DNA from: Acetobacter oeni
Lineage (GTDB): Bacteria; Pseudomonadota; Alphaproteobacteria; Acetobacterales; Acetobacteraceae
DNA length: 64,000 bases
Assembly: GCF_011516825.1 (NCBI RefSeq)
Contig: NZ_WOTA01000006.1
Coordinates: forward strand, 62,001 to 126,000
Reading direction: 5' to 3'
Position 1 is the first letter of the stretch. Each line of letters begins with the position of its first letter. The notes beneath the pieces are model-generated. The model saw only the letters and a program-made list of their open reading frames with translations, made no database searches and was not told where the DNA came from. Shown here piece after piece: positions 52,790 through 61,836 of this stretch. Position numbers and translations under genes: made by a program.

Positions 52790-54139
52790 ATGTCAGTGAT
52801 AATCGGATTCAGAACTCACATCTGGAATGATGACATTGAATATATAGCCCGACGATTAAAAGGAGCGTTTTCAAAAGCTGATTTTGTTATTTTAGCAGAT
52901 GAAACACACCAGACGTTAGATACGGGATCGCTTCCAAAGATTACTCATACAGCAGATTTTTCAGAGTTCGGATTGCCGTCAGTTCCGGACTGGAATGTGT
53001 TATGGCACAATGGTGATTATCCTTTGTATGTTCTGCGTCGGGCATTTCCGGACATTACCCATTATCTTATGGTTGAAAATGATGTTCTCGTTAATTTTGA
53101 TCTGGATGTATTGTTAGATTATATACAAAAAAACAATATTGATCTGGTTGTTCATCAGATTGAAAAAACGTCTTCTGAATGGGGTGGTTATGCGAGCATA
53201 GCTGAATATTTTTCCAACCCGATGAAATGTCTTTTTCCATTTATTGCGATCTCAGGGCGGGCAATAGATGTATTGTATAAAAACAGAATAAATCATGCGC
53301 GGATGTTTCTGGAAAAGAAAACTTCTCAGTGGCCTTATTGTGAGGGTTTTATTGCATCATCCATCATGGAGGATGAAAATTTATCAGTAAAAGATATTTC
53401 TGAATTTTGCGATCCTGAGCATTATAGTTTTAATGGCTGTTACCATTACCTTGACCGCGAAGCTAATATTCATGGAACAATCTGTCACCCGGTGAGGGGG
53501 ATCGGTTTTGTTCAGAGGCGTCTGGATGAAGATGGTCCGGATATCATTTTCGATCGCAACTCTGTTCTTCGCAGAGGATTATCAAATTTAAAGCCACGGG
53601 ATTTTTATAATACGCTTTACAGAGCAGTTGTGGGAACAAAAAGGATAGATAAAGTTAATCAGTTTAATGATATAGCGTTGCAGGAAGGGTGGATTATGAA
53701 ACCGGAGTCAATCAACCGGGCTCTTGGGGCGAAATCATCTCAGTCTTCTGTTTGTCAGTATTCAAGGGTTCAGGACGTATGTCTTGATGCGGAAGGCGCC
53801 GTGAGTGGTGTTCCGGGGAAGGATCATTTTTTTCATACTGATCTGGAATTCTCTCCATGGTGGAAGGCTGAATTGTATCAGTCAGTTAATATAAAGCATA
53901 TTATTATATATAACCGTTCGATTCATAAAGAAAGAGCTTCAAAAATTCATGTTGAGATTTCGGAAAATGATCAGGACTGGGTAACTGTTGCCTCCTACCC
54001 GAATGGAATTATATTTGATGGCATTGGTGGTGTGCCTCTCGTTATCTGTGTGAATAGTATAATGGCGCGATTTATTAAAATAAGTCTTCTTGATGAGAAC
54101 TTTCTTCATTTAAGTCAGGTCGAGGTGTACGATCAATAG
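52790..54139 (+). CDS. Glycosyltransferase-like protein with C-terminal discoidin (F5/8 type C)-like domain
   Basis: The product has 449 residues. The front half (about 1-260) looks like a small glycosyltransferase-type fold, with LMVENDVLVNFDLDVLLDYI as an acidic metal motif. The last ~140 residues resemble a carbohydrate-binding F5/8 type C domain, with FSPWWKAELYQSVNIKHIIIYNR, RASKIHVEISENDQDWV and RFIKISLLDENFLHLSQVEVYD. The gene is markedly A+T-rich (many ATA, AAA and TTA codons), so it was probably acquired. AGAAGGTAGG precedes the ATG. It has no signal peptide. Fusion of a transferase and a discoidin domain recurs in surface-glycan genes; the substrate is unknown. Confidence 0.65.
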   Translation: MSVIIGFRTHIWNDDIEYIARRLKGAFSKADFVILADETHQTLDTGSLPKITHTADFSEFGLPSVPDWNVLWHNGDYPLYVLRRAFPDITHYLMVENDVLVNFDLDVLLDYIQKNNIDLVVHQIEKTSSEWGGYASIAEYFSNPMKCLFPFIAISGRAIDVLYKNRINHARMFLEKKTSQWPYCEGFIASSIMEDENLSVKDISEFCDPEHYSFNGCYHYLDREANIHGTICHPVRGIGFVQRRLDEDGPDIIFDRNSVLRRGLSNLKPRDFYNTLYRAVVGTKRIDKVNQFNDIALQEGWIMKPESINRALGAKSSQSSVCQYSRVQDVCLDAEGAVSGVPGKDHFFHTDLEFSPWWKAELYQSVNIKHIIIYNRSIHKERASKIHVEISENDQDWVTVASYPNGIIFDGIGGVPLVICVNSIMARFIKISLLDENFLHLSQVEVYDQ

Positions 54140-54524
54140 CAGGATTACACTGCATTTAACGTTTTTAGATTCAAAATTTAGATCGGGATTGGGACGGCAG
54201 CGGCGCGACGGATTGCCGGGAAAGAGGCCGGAAGAGCCACCGTCTTCAGTGGAGAGCGAATAGTCCGGGCACGTCACCAGAGGAAAGCGCGCGGATCGGG
54301 CATCGAAAGTATTTTTAATTTTATGGTTATAAAACCTGCTGGCTGAGGTTCTTGCCAAACCATAGCCAGCAGGTTTTATAAAGAGACTATATTCGGAAGT
54401 CTGTGATCCCGGGTGGAATTTGCGGGAATTCTTAAGCGTCAGAAAATAAAATCCTGAAATCTGTCATTTAATAAATCCGGTTCAGATCAGGTTGAATTTT
54501 TCCGGGTGCGGGAAAGCCCTTGTC
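54140..54524. other. 385-base convergent intergenic region
   Basis: It lies between convergent stops. A GC-rich block (about 54180-54300) inside otherwise A+T-rich DNA has an open reverse-strand frame but no recognisable product. It may be debris of a mobile element. The long hairpin at 54327-54381 is annotated separately. Confidence 0.5.
54327..54381. terminator. 18-bp perfect inverted repeat, probable bidirectional terminator
   Basis: TTATAAAACCTGCTGGCT (54327-54344) and AGCCAGCAGGTTTTATAA (54364-54381) are perfect arms around a 19-base loop. Each arm gives a T-run (TTTTAT) on one strand. The site lies between convergent genes. Its size is larger than a usual terminator, so a small mobile-element relic is possible. 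Confidence 0.6.
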
Positions 54525-56333
54525 CTATTCCTGCTTCGGTACGAAATCTCCTGTGCTGTAAACGGTTTTTCCGCCTACCATTGTCAGAAGGACATGTGTG
54601 CCGGCGATGTCGTTTGCGGGGATGGTGGTGACGTCACGATCCAGGATGATGAGATCAGCGAATTTTCCGGGTTCCAGTGAGCCGGCGACGGTGTCTGAGC
54701 GGAGTTCGTAGTTTGAGTTGATGGTGATGGCGCGCAGGACGCTGTTACGGGACAGGCCCGGTTCGGTTCCGAGGGGGCGGGCGTATTGCGGGCCGGCATC
54801 GGGAGCATTGGTGCGGGTGACGCCGACTTTCAGGGCGAACCATTCGTTCAGCGGGTCCACGGGCCAGTCGCTGCCGTAGGCGATGCGGGCGCCGGTCTGT
54901 TCGAGCAGGGCGGCGGGTTCCATGTCGCGGAACCGGTCCGGGCCGAGATAGTCGCGGGCGCCTTCGATGGTGTCGGGCGCCTGTTTTTCCCACTGGAAGG
55001 ACAGGACGGGGATGGCATTGAGCTGTTTGTAGCGGGGTCGGTCCGCGGGGTCGACGAGTTCGTCATGGGCGATGGCGGGGCGGAAGGTGTTGCCGGGGAG
55101 CGCCTGGCGGGTGGCTTTGATGGCATCGAGGGCGATTCGGACGGCGCCGTCGCCGTCGGCGTGCAGGTGGGGATCGAAGCCTGCCTCCACGACGGCTTTC
55201 AGGAGCGGAGCGAGAACTTCGGGCGGGAAGTAGGGGGCCGGGCCGTATGAGGTGCCGGGCCGCCAGTCGGGATGGGTCGCCGTGCCTTTATTGACGAAAT
55301 AGGGCGCGAGGACGCGGCCGGTCAGGGCCGGGGCGCTGATGACGCCGTCCATGAAAAACTTGACGTTGCGGACGGTGATGGCTGGCGCGGTTTGCAGGGG
55401 GCCCTGATCATATTGTGCGGCGATGTCGCGCAGGCGGCGGATGTTGCCGTCAATGTCTTTTGCCTCGCCGGGGGAGATGAGGGGAGCGAAGTGGGCGCGG
55501 GCAGTGAGGTGGCCGCTTTTTTGCAGGGCGGAGAAGGCGGAGAGGTCTTCGGTGAGGGCCCAGGCGTCCAGGAAGCCGGTGATGCCCTGGGCGCGCATGG
55601 CTTTGAGGGCGGCGTCGGCGGCGGCGATGTCATCCTGCGCGGTGGGTTTCGGGAGGACGGCTTGCATGAGGGTCTGGGCGGTGTCTTCCAGGTTTCCGGC
55701 TGGCTGGCCGCTGGAGTCGTGGACGATTTCGCCGCCTGCGGGGGCCTGGGTTTGCGCGGTGATGCCGGCGGCTTTGAGCGCGGCGGAGTTGGCGAGGATG
55801 GAGTGGCCGAAGGTGGAGAGCACGATGATGGGGTGCTGGCTGTCGACGGTGTCCAGGGCCTGTTTTGTCAGCCGTGTGCCTTCCGGTTTCATGGCTTCCT
55901 GGAACCAGTTGCGGACGATGAGCCAGCCGTCGGTGGTGTGCATGGCGGGACTGGCGGCGCATGTCCGGATGCGGCTGGTGAACTCGCCGGCGGTGAGGGC
56001 GAGGTAATCGAGTGAGCAGCCGACGAGGTTCCGGCCGCCATGGAGCGGGTGCATGTGGCCGTCGGTGAGGCCGGGCATGACCATATGGCCTTTCAGGTCG
56101 ATGCGTTTTGTGTGGGGGCCTGCATGGGCGGGGGCGTCCCGGTCGGAGCCGGTCCAGGTGATGCGGCCGTTGCTGATGGCGAGGGCCTGGCGGACGCTGT
56201 TCCCGCTGTCGATTGTGTGGATGGCGCCGTTGGTGAGGAGGATGTCGGCGGGGGGTGTTGCGGCCTGTGTGGTGGCGATGTGCGCGGTGGTGGCGAGGAG
56301 AGCGGTCGTGAAGAGGGCGGTGAGGCGGTGCAT
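54525..56333 (-). CDS. Secreted YtcJ-type amidohydrolase
   Basis: The product has 602 residues. A Sec signal peptide ends at TTQAA (about residue 25). The amidohydrolase fold opens with LLTNGAIHTIDSG, has metal motif MPGLTDGHMHPLHGG, then HLHADGDGAVRIALDAI in the second metal region, AIAHDELVD, and ARIAYGSDWPVDPLNEW for the last Asp. Targets in this family include amides, dipeptides and cyclic compounds; the substrate here is unknown. Export to the periplasm is a clue for nutrient hydrolysis. It stands alone. Confidence 0.88.
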   Translation of the reverse strand: MHRLTALFTTALLATTAHIATTQAATPPADILLTNGAIHTIDSGNSVRQALAISNGRITWTGSDRDAPAHAGPHTKRIDLKGHMVMPGLTDGHMHPLHGGRNLVGCSLDYLALTAGEFTSRIRTCAASPAMHTTDGWLIVRNWFQEAMKPEGTRLTKQALDTVDSQHPIIVLSTFGHSILANSAALKAAGITAQTQAPAGGEIVHDSSGQPAGNLEDTAQTLMQAVLPKPTAQDDIAAADAALKAMRAQGITGFLDAWALTEDLSAFSALQKSGHLTARAHFAPLISPGEAKDIDGNIRRLRDIAAQYDQGPLQTAPAITVRNVKFFMDGVISAPALTGRVLAPYFVNKGTATHPDWRPGTSYGPAPYFPPEVLAPLLKAVVEAGFDPHLHADGDGAVRIALDAIKATRQALPGNTFRPAIAHDELVDPADRPRYKQLNAIPVLSFQWEKQAPDTIEGARDYLGPDRFRDMEPAALLEQTGARIAYGSDWPVDPLNEWFALKVGVTRTNAPDAGPQYARPLGTEPGLSRNSVLRAITINSNYELRSDTVAGSLEPGKFADLIILDRDVTTIPANDIAGTHVLLTMVGGKTVYSTGDFVPKQE

Positions 56334-56643
56334 GAGTGGGTCCGGTGCGGTGGAGCGGGGAGAAATGTGTCGGTCGGGTCTTTGGGGACGTCTGAAAAGG
56401 CGGACGCGTTATTCTGTTACAGAAACGATAACGGGAAATTTGCCGGAGTTACAGCCCGATTGGAGTAACGGCCGGAATATTCCGGATGAGTTTGCCGGGT
56501 GCGGCGGGGCTGGCGCCCTGGACGGTTCTGTCCGGCTGCGTTTCGGTCGGTCCGCTTTTCCGGAGTGGTCGGATCGCGGGTGTCTGACCGGGACGAGACG
56601 GTGAATCGCCATCAGGCTATGCGGTGGGCCTGATTTAAGGGGA
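56334..56643. other. 310-base intergenic region
   Basis: Promoter region for the amidohydrolase at one end and the 3' side of a truncated SMP-30-like gene at the other. I see no open frame that looks real, no repeat and no hairpin worth naming. Confidence 0.45.
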
Positions 56644-57015
56644 TCAGGAAAGACCTTCGCCGGGGCCGTCGGGCGGGATGAAGCAGCGGTATTGCTCGCT
56701 GCGGATTGTGTCGCTGAGGAGGAGGAGGCGGGCTTCGCCGGGCCAGGTCGGGCCTTCGAGCCAGCCGCCGCCGGTGAGGACGCGCCGGATGCTGGTTCCG
56801 GAGAATGTGAGGGCTTTGAAAGAGGGATCGAGGGCGATCACGTCCGGGTCGGGGAGGCAGCCGGTCGAGGCTGTTCCGCCCCGACTTCGGGGTGGCCAGG
56901 TGGTGACATCGGGGGGCTGGCTTTGCGGGGTTGCCGCGGAGGCGGTTGTGCAGGTCCGGCCCGCGATGGTGGCGCTCAGTGTGCCTGTGAGGAAAGCGCG
57001 TCGTCCTGAAAGCAT
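56644..57015 (-). pseudogene. Truncated SMP-30/gluconolactonase-family gene
   Basis: Only 123 residues are present, where the family has about 300-360. A twin-arginine-like leader, SGRRAFLTGTLSATIAG, is followed by DPDVIALDPSFKALTFSG, IRRVLTGGGWLEGPTWPGEARLLLLSD and then a stop. That matches the first blade of secreted SMP-30 lactonases, where a further ~200 residues should follow. Sequence after the stop shows no continuation. It is either a 3'-deleted pseudogene or a very short exported relic. Confidence 0.7.
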
Positions 57016-57239
57016 CGTGCTGTAAGTCTCCGGGTCTTTCTGGTGAGGCTGCTTTTTGTGGTGGCAGCGCGACCTGATTCTCTCCGGCCGAGGGTCGGTG
57101 GATGTTCGGTCCTCGTCAGGGAAAGCGGGTGCAACAGCCTGTGAGATGACTGGCCCGGCTTCTGTTTCGGGGTGGCCGGGCGGGTGCATCTTTCCGGGCG
57201 TACTTTTCTTTGCGTGACGGTTCGGGCAGCATATGCGGC

Positions 57240-58325
57240 ATGAGCGATATGTCTGAAAAACTGATTTCTCCCTTGCTTCCTCTGGTTCGCAGGCTGGATG
57301 CGGAGCAGGCCCACCGGCTGGCGATCGACGCGCTGATGCTCGGGGTGGGGGTTCCGCCTGTGTCTGTCAAAGACGATCCGGCGCTGGCGATCCGGACGCT
57401 GGGGATGCGGTTTCCCAATCCGATCGGGATTGCGGCCGGGTTCGACAAGGATGCGCGTGTGCTGCGTCCGCTGGCGCGGCTGGGATTCGGGTTTGTTGAG
57501 GCCGGGACGGTAACGCCGCTTCCGCAGTCGGGCAATCCGAAGCCGCGTCTGTTCCGTCTGGTGGAAGATCGGGCGATTATTAACCGGATGGGGTTTAACA
57601 ATCAGGGTATTGACCGGGTTGCGGTGCGGCTGGCGCGGCTGTTCCGGGGTCGGGCGCGGCATCCGATGGTGCCGGTGGGCGCGAATATCGGGATCAACAA
57701 GAGCGGCGCGGACCCGGAGCGGGATTATCCGGAGCTGATCCGGCGAGTGAAGCCTTATGTGGACTATATCGTTCTGAACCTGTCCTCGCCGAACACGCCG
57801 GGTTTGCGGGCGTTGCAGGGATCGGAGCGTCTGGCGGGGCTGCTGTCGGCGATTGCGGCGCAGCATGCGGAGCGGCCGCCTTTGCTGATCAAGCTGGCGC
57901 CGGATCTGTCTGCGGAGGAACTGGGGCCGATTGTGGAGGCGGCTGTGGCTGGCGGCGCGCAGGGGCTGATTATCGGCAATACGACGCTGGCGCGGCCCTC
58001 CGGACTGCGGAGTTCGCATGCGTCCGAGGCGGGCGGCTTGTCGGGGAGGCCTCTGAAGCAGAAGGCGCTGGAGGTTCTGCGTGAGGTGGCGCGGCAGGCG
58101 GACGGGCGGCTGGCACTGGTTGGTTGCGGCGGGATTGAGACGGGCACGGATATTGTTGCGCGGATACGGGCCGGGGCGGATCTGGTGCAGGTTTACACGG
58201 CGTTTGCTTATGACGGCCCGGCCTTGCTCGGGCGTCTGAAGCGGGAGGTTCTTACGATCCTGCGGGAGCAGGGGGTTGAGTCTCTCGGGGATCTGAAAGG
58301 TGCTGATGTGGGGGTGCGGTTATGA
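57240..58325 (+). CDS. pyrD: Dihydroorotate dehydrogenase (quinone), class 2
   Basis: This 361-residue membrane-associated FMN enzyme oxidises dihydroorotate to orotate in pyrimidine synthesis and passes electrons to ubiquinone. Motifs are NPIGIAAGFDKDARVL, RMGFNNQG, ANIGINKSG, LNLSSPNTPGLR with the class 2 catalytic Ser, and LVGCGGIETGTD. The N-terminal helix pair, typical of quinone-linked enzymes, begins at MSDMSEKLISPLLPLVRRLD. The ATG at 57240 is used; a TTG at 57210 is unlikely. It overlaps the HAD gene by four bases. Confidence 0.96.
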   Translation: MSDMSEKLISPLLPLVRRLDAEQAHRLAIDALMLGVGVPPVSVKDDPALAIRTLGMRFPNPIGIAAGFDKDARVLRPLARLGFGFVEAGTVTPLPQSGNPKPRLFRLVEDRAIINRMGFNNQGIDRVAVRLARLFRGRARHPMVPVGANIGINKSGADPERDYPELIRRVKPYVDYIVLNLSSPNTPGLRALQGSERLAGLLSAIAAQHAERPPLLIKLAPDLSAEELGPIVEAAVAGGAQGLIIGNTTLARPSGLRSSHASEAGGLSGRPLKQKALEVLREVARQADGRLALVGCGGIETGTDIVARIRAGADLVQVYTAFAYDGPALLGRLKREVLTILREQGVESLGDLKGADVGVRL

Positions 58326-59218
58326 GCGGGCGTCGGATGGAGGTTTTGTCGGGCGTTTCAGCGCTGGCTGACCGGTATGACGGGTATGTCGTTGATCTCT
58401 GGGGAACGGTGCATGACGGGGTGCAGCCGTATCCGGGGGCGGTTGACTGTCTGAAGGCGTTACGCGCGGCGGGGAAGCGGGTTGTGCTGCTTTCGAATGC
58501 GCCGCGTCCGGCGGCGGTGATCCGAGAGCAGCTTGCGGGTCTTGGCGTTGATGAAGGGCTTTATGACGGGGTGATGACGTCGGGGCAGTTTACCTGGCAG
58601 TTGTTATCTTCGCGTGGAGATAAAGCATTTTATAAAGACTGGCCGTGGCTTGAGGGGATCGGGTCACGGGTGCTGCATCTTGGCGGCGACCATGATCTGT
58701 CTCTGTTAGAGGGGCTGGGTCTGACGCTTGCGGATCATCCGGGTGATGCGGATTTTGTTCTGAACACGGGGCCGGACGAGCGGCGGGGCAAGACGGATAT
58801 TGAGCCGTATCTGGAACCGCTGGCGGCGTGCGCGCTGCGTGATCTGCCGATGGTGTGCGCCAACCCGGATCTGGAGGTGATCCGCGGGGGGGAGCGTCTG
58901 ATCTGCGCCGGTCTGCTCGGGAAAGTTTATGAGCAGAAGGATGGCGTCGTTCACTGGATCGGCAAGCCTTATGCGGCTGTTTACGAGCCCGTGATGGAGA
59001 TGCTGGGTGTGCCACGGGAGCGGGTTATCGGCGTTGGCGATGCGCTGGCGACGGATATTCGCGGCGCGGAGGCGGCGGGAATTGCCGGTTTATGGGTTCT
59101 CGGGGGGATTCACGGGGAAAAACTCGGAGATGATCCGGTGCTGGCGCAGGAGGAAGCGGACGGTGCCGGTCTGGCGCCGGTGGCGACGGTGCCGACATTT
59201 GTCTGGCAGGCGCGATGA
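58322..59218 (+). CDS. HAD-IIA family hydrolase (TIGR01459 type)
   Basis: The product has 298 residues. Motif I is YDGYVVDLWGTVHDG, where D-L-W replaces D-x-D as is usual for this subfamily. LLSNAPRPA holds motif II, and GVGDALATDIRGAEAAGIAGL is motif IV. It is a likely phosphatase with unknown substrate. Its ATG overlaps the pyrD stop (ATGA), and this pyrD-HAD pairing hints at nucleotide house-cleaning. Confidence 0.88.
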   Translation: MSGRRMEVLSGVSALADRYDGYVVDLWGTVHDGVQPYPGAVDCLKALRAAGKRVVLLSNAPRPAAVIREQLAGLGVDEGLYDGVMTSGQFTWQLLSSRGDKAFYKDWPWLEGIGSRVLHLGGDHDLSLLEGLGLTLADHPGDADFVLNTGPDERRGKTDIEPYLEPLAACALRDLPMVCANPDLEVIRGGERLICAGLLGKVYEQKDGVVHWIGKPYAAVYEPVMEMLGVPRERVIGVGDALATDIRGAEAAGIAGLWVLGGIHGEKLGDDPVLAQEEADGAGLAPVATVPTFVWQAR

Positions 59219-59410
59219 ACGCCTGAAATGCGAGGGAGACCGGAATCCTCCGGAACGCGGTGTGTTTTTGTGGATCGGGTTCATGGATGTCTGATTTTTG
59301 GCGGAAATGCGTAAATCAGCACTGGTCCATTGCGATTTTTGTAGCGTGCGGTGAGCGGAAGCGAGCAGTCTGAGCACAGAGGCAGACCTGCTTTACGGGA
59401 GACTGTTTCC

Positions 59411-59650
59411 GTGACCGACAATATGTTGAAACCCTGGTTTGCGGCAAAGCGATATGGCTATGGGGCGGGCTGGCCTGTTGCCTGGCAGGGGTGGGTTTTG
59501 CTGCTGGTGTTTGTGTGTGCGCTGGTGGAGATTATTGCTCTGGTTTCGGGGTGGAGGCAGAGTCTGGCGATTTTTGGGACTACGGTGGTTTTCGGAGGCA
59601 TTGCTTCGCGGAAAACAGTGGGTGGCTGGCGCTGGCGATGGGGCAGGTGA
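59411..59650 (+). CDS. Small membrane protein of unknown function (KRYGYG...WQGW type)
   Basis: The product has 79 residues. After VTDNMLKPWF comes AAKRYGYGAGWPVAWQGW, then two hydrophobic stretches (WVLLLVFVCALVEIIALVSG and SLAIFGTTVVFGG) and a basic RWRWGR end. I recall similar short proteins with KRYG and TWQGW motifs from other bacteria, with no known role. GTG at 59411 has GGGAG ten bases upstream; ATG at 59423 is an alternative. It lies 192 bases after the HAD gene. Confidence 0.7.
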   Translation: MTDNMLKPWFAAKRYGYGAGWPVAWQGWVLLLVFVCALVEIIALVSGWRQSLAIFGTTVVFGGIASRKTVGGWRWRWGR

Positions 59651-60205
59651 TGGTTTATTCCGGCTCTGTTCGTGTCCGGCGGGGAGCGTCACGCGAAGGC
59701 GTGGCAGGCATGATGGTTTCTGTACTCCGTTTGTGAGGACTGAAAGGTTTCCGGAGGCTCCCGGTCTTTGGTGGGTTTCAGCGCAATGTCCAGAGAAAAG
59801 CAGCAACATTGAATGAGAACCAGGCCATCGCTTTTTGTCGCGCGTGTGTCGTCCGGAAGATGCGTTTGTCTGTCACGCTTCTTGTCAGAGGCGGGCTTTT
59901 AGCGGCTGGTGTTTGGCGGAGCGCGCCGGTTGAAGCCGGATGTGCCTGAAATTGCGGGCAGACCGGATGTTTTCTGATCGTCCTCAGTTTCTTCGCCGGT
60001 TTTCCTTAACGGTCATAAGAGGCTGGGGCTGATCATTTGAAAGTCTTGTTTGCTTCTGATCTTCTTACAGATCTTTGAAGGTCTGTTATTTGTCTTCCAC
60101 GGGTTTGTATAAAGGCAGGTTCTGATTTTATTCAGTATAATGCTGAATAACATAAATATAAGTGTGTTTTCAGCACTAAATTCAATCAACTTATATCGCG
60201 ATATC
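59651..60205. other. 555-base intergenic region
   Basis: It lies between convergent genes. The left part holds repeat copy B (annotated separately). The right part (about 60000-60200) is A+T-rich, with short direct and inverted runs such as GATCTTCTTACAGATC, but no gene or clear terminator. Confidence 0.5.
59730..59825 (+). repeat. Interspersed intergenic repeat, copy B
   Basis: This matches 40880-40975 in the same orientation. The best stretch is CTTTGGTGGGTTTCAG with AGAAAAGCAGCAACA. It carries a few one-base gaps. Weaker similarity continues to about 59936. Confidence 0.75.
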
Positions 60206-61444
60206 TTATTTCGCTCTCCGGACCGGTCGCGCGCGGGTTACCGGATCGCAGAACGCGGTGAGGGCGGCGGCGAAGCCGGAGGCCGCGCCGAGGCCGAGCG
60301 CCCAGCGGGGGCCGTAATGGCTGGCGACCCATCCGACGAGCGGGGCGCCGACGGGGGTGCAGCCGAGGGCGACGGCGAGGCGGATGGCCATGACGCGGCC
60401 GCGCATTTCGGGGGCGCTGGAGAGCTGCATGAGGCTGTTGGTTGAGGTGGTGAAGGTGAGGGTTGCGCTGCCGATGAGGGCCAGGGCGGCAGCGAAGAGT
60501 GTGAAGGTCGGGGCGAGCGCGGCGAGCAGGCAGCCTGTTCCGAATATCAGTGATCCGGACATGAGGGTGTTGAGTGTAACATTTTTCCGGCCCGCGGCGA
60601 GGAGGGCGCCGGAAATGGTGCCGATGGCCATGATGGAATTGAGCAGGCCGTAACGGCCGGCGCCGGCATGGAAGACGGTGACGGCCATGGTTGAAATGAA
60701 GATGGGAAAGTTGAGGCCGAAGGTTCCGATCAGAAACAGCATCAGGATGATGGTCCGGAGATCGCGGCGGTGCCAGACATAATGGAAACCTTCGCTGATG
60801 CCTTTTGAGGTTTTAACGGAACGGGACGGGTGCAGATCCCGGATACGCAGAGTGGTCAGGGATATCAGCACGGCGCAGAAGGAGAGGCCGTTGAGCAGGA
60901 AGGCCCATCCGGTGCCGACGGTGGCGATGCAGAATCCGCCTGCCACGGGGCCAAGCATGCGTCCGGCGTTAAAGGAGACGGAGTTCAGGGCAACCGCGTT
61001 AGGGAGATCTTCATCACCTGTGAGTTCGGCGACGAAGGTCTGGCGCGCGGGGCCGTCGAAAGCGGCGACGGTGCCGAAGGTGAAGGCGAAGAGCCAGACT
61101 TCCCACAGGCGGATGGTGCCTGAGAGGGTCAGTATGCCGAGGGCCAGCGAGAGTGCGCCCATGAGGCCCTGGGTCAGCATGAGGAGCGTGCGGCGGTTGA
61201 AGCGGTCTGCGGCGTAACCGGTCCAGGGGAGCATGAGCAGTTGCGGGCCGAGCTGGAAGGCCATGGTGATGCCGACCGATGTTGCGTCCTGGGCGGTCAG
61301 TTCGGTCAGAACCAGCCAGTCCTGGGCGGTGCGCTGCATCCAGGTGCCTGTGTTGGACACCAGAGCGCCTCCGGCCCAGATAGCGTAGTTACGGTGACGC
61401 AGGGAGCGGGTGACGCGTTCGGCGAAAAGAGAGAGGGGTTTCAA
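60206..61444 (-). CDS. MFS exporter, DHA3-type
   Basis: The product has 412 residues and 12 predicted helices. The opening RSLRHRNYAIWAGGALVSNTGTWMQRTAQDWLV is typical of DHA3/EntS-type exporters. GYAADRFNRRTLLM, FDGPARQTFVAEL and VALNSVSFNAGRMLGPVAGG follow as in the same family. Members export drugs or siderophores. No regulator or biosynthesis gene is adjacent, so the substrate is open. Confidence 0.88.
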   Translation of the reverse strand: MKPLSLFAERVTRSLRHRNYAIWAGGALVSNTGTWMQRTAQDWLVLTELTAQDATSVGITMAFQLGPQLLMLPWTGYAADRFNRRTLLMLTQGLMGALSLALGILTLSGTIRLWEVWLFAFTFGTVAAFDGPARQTFVAELTGDEDLPNAVALNSVSFNAGRMLGPVAGGFCIATVGTGWAFLLNGLSFCAVLISLTTLRIRDLHPSRSVKTSKGISEGFHYVWHRRDLRTIILMLFLIGTFGLNFPIFISTMAVTVFHAGAGRYGLLNSIMAIGTISGALLAAGRKNVTLNTLMSGSLIFGTGCLLAALAPTFTLFAAALALIGSATLTFTTSTNSLMQLSSAPEMRGRVMAIRLAVALGCTPVGAPLVGWVASHYGPRWALGLGAASGFAAALTAFCDPVTRARPVRRAK

Positions 61445-61836
61445 AGCCTGTCAGCACAGTCCTGATTTATCGGGGTGATGATCCCGGTGGTGCCGGAACC
61501 CTTGTGTGCGGGGCGGGCGTGTTGTGACCGGCTGAGAGCCTTGTACCCGGTTGCCTGCGCAGGCGTGTTCCGGGGTGATGGGGAGGGCTGAAGCGGGGGG
61601 CCGGAGAAGCACCGGAACGAAGCGGGGCGCGTTGACCACGACTGGTTATATCCTGACTGAAAGTGCTGGTCAGGTTAGCTGTGCCGTTTGAAGCTGCGCA
61701 AGGGCTTTGTTCCGGGCGGCGGCTTCGGGGGATGGGTTTGCCGGGTGTCCTCAGCGGGGAAGCCCCGCCCGGTGCGGGCAGGCGGGGCTCCGGTCTGAAG
61801 GAACGGGATGTGATCCTTCGGAAAGAGGGAGTTATC
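61445..61836. other. 392-base intergenic region
   Basis: It lies between the MFS gene and the GH5 gene, both minus strand, so it should hold the MFS promoter and the end of the GH5 transcript. AGCCCCGCC (61761-61769) and GGCGGGGCT (61781-61789) make a perfect nine-base hairpin without a T-run, 48 bases after the GH5 stop. It is a possible weak terminator. No gene is seen. Confidence 0.5.

Noticed and set aside
54110..54358. 82-codon minus-strand frame in the convergent gap
   Set aside because: No ribosome site or family, and it crosses the hairpin; kept only as part of an unexplained GC-rich block.
60000..60200. A+T-rich stretch as an origin or attachment site
   Set aside because: No repeated boxes, tRNA gene or integrase nearby.
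61761..61789. Hairpin after the GH5 gene as a standard terminator
   Set aside because: The perfect nine-base stem has no T-run on the minus strand, so I mention it only inside the intergenic entry.
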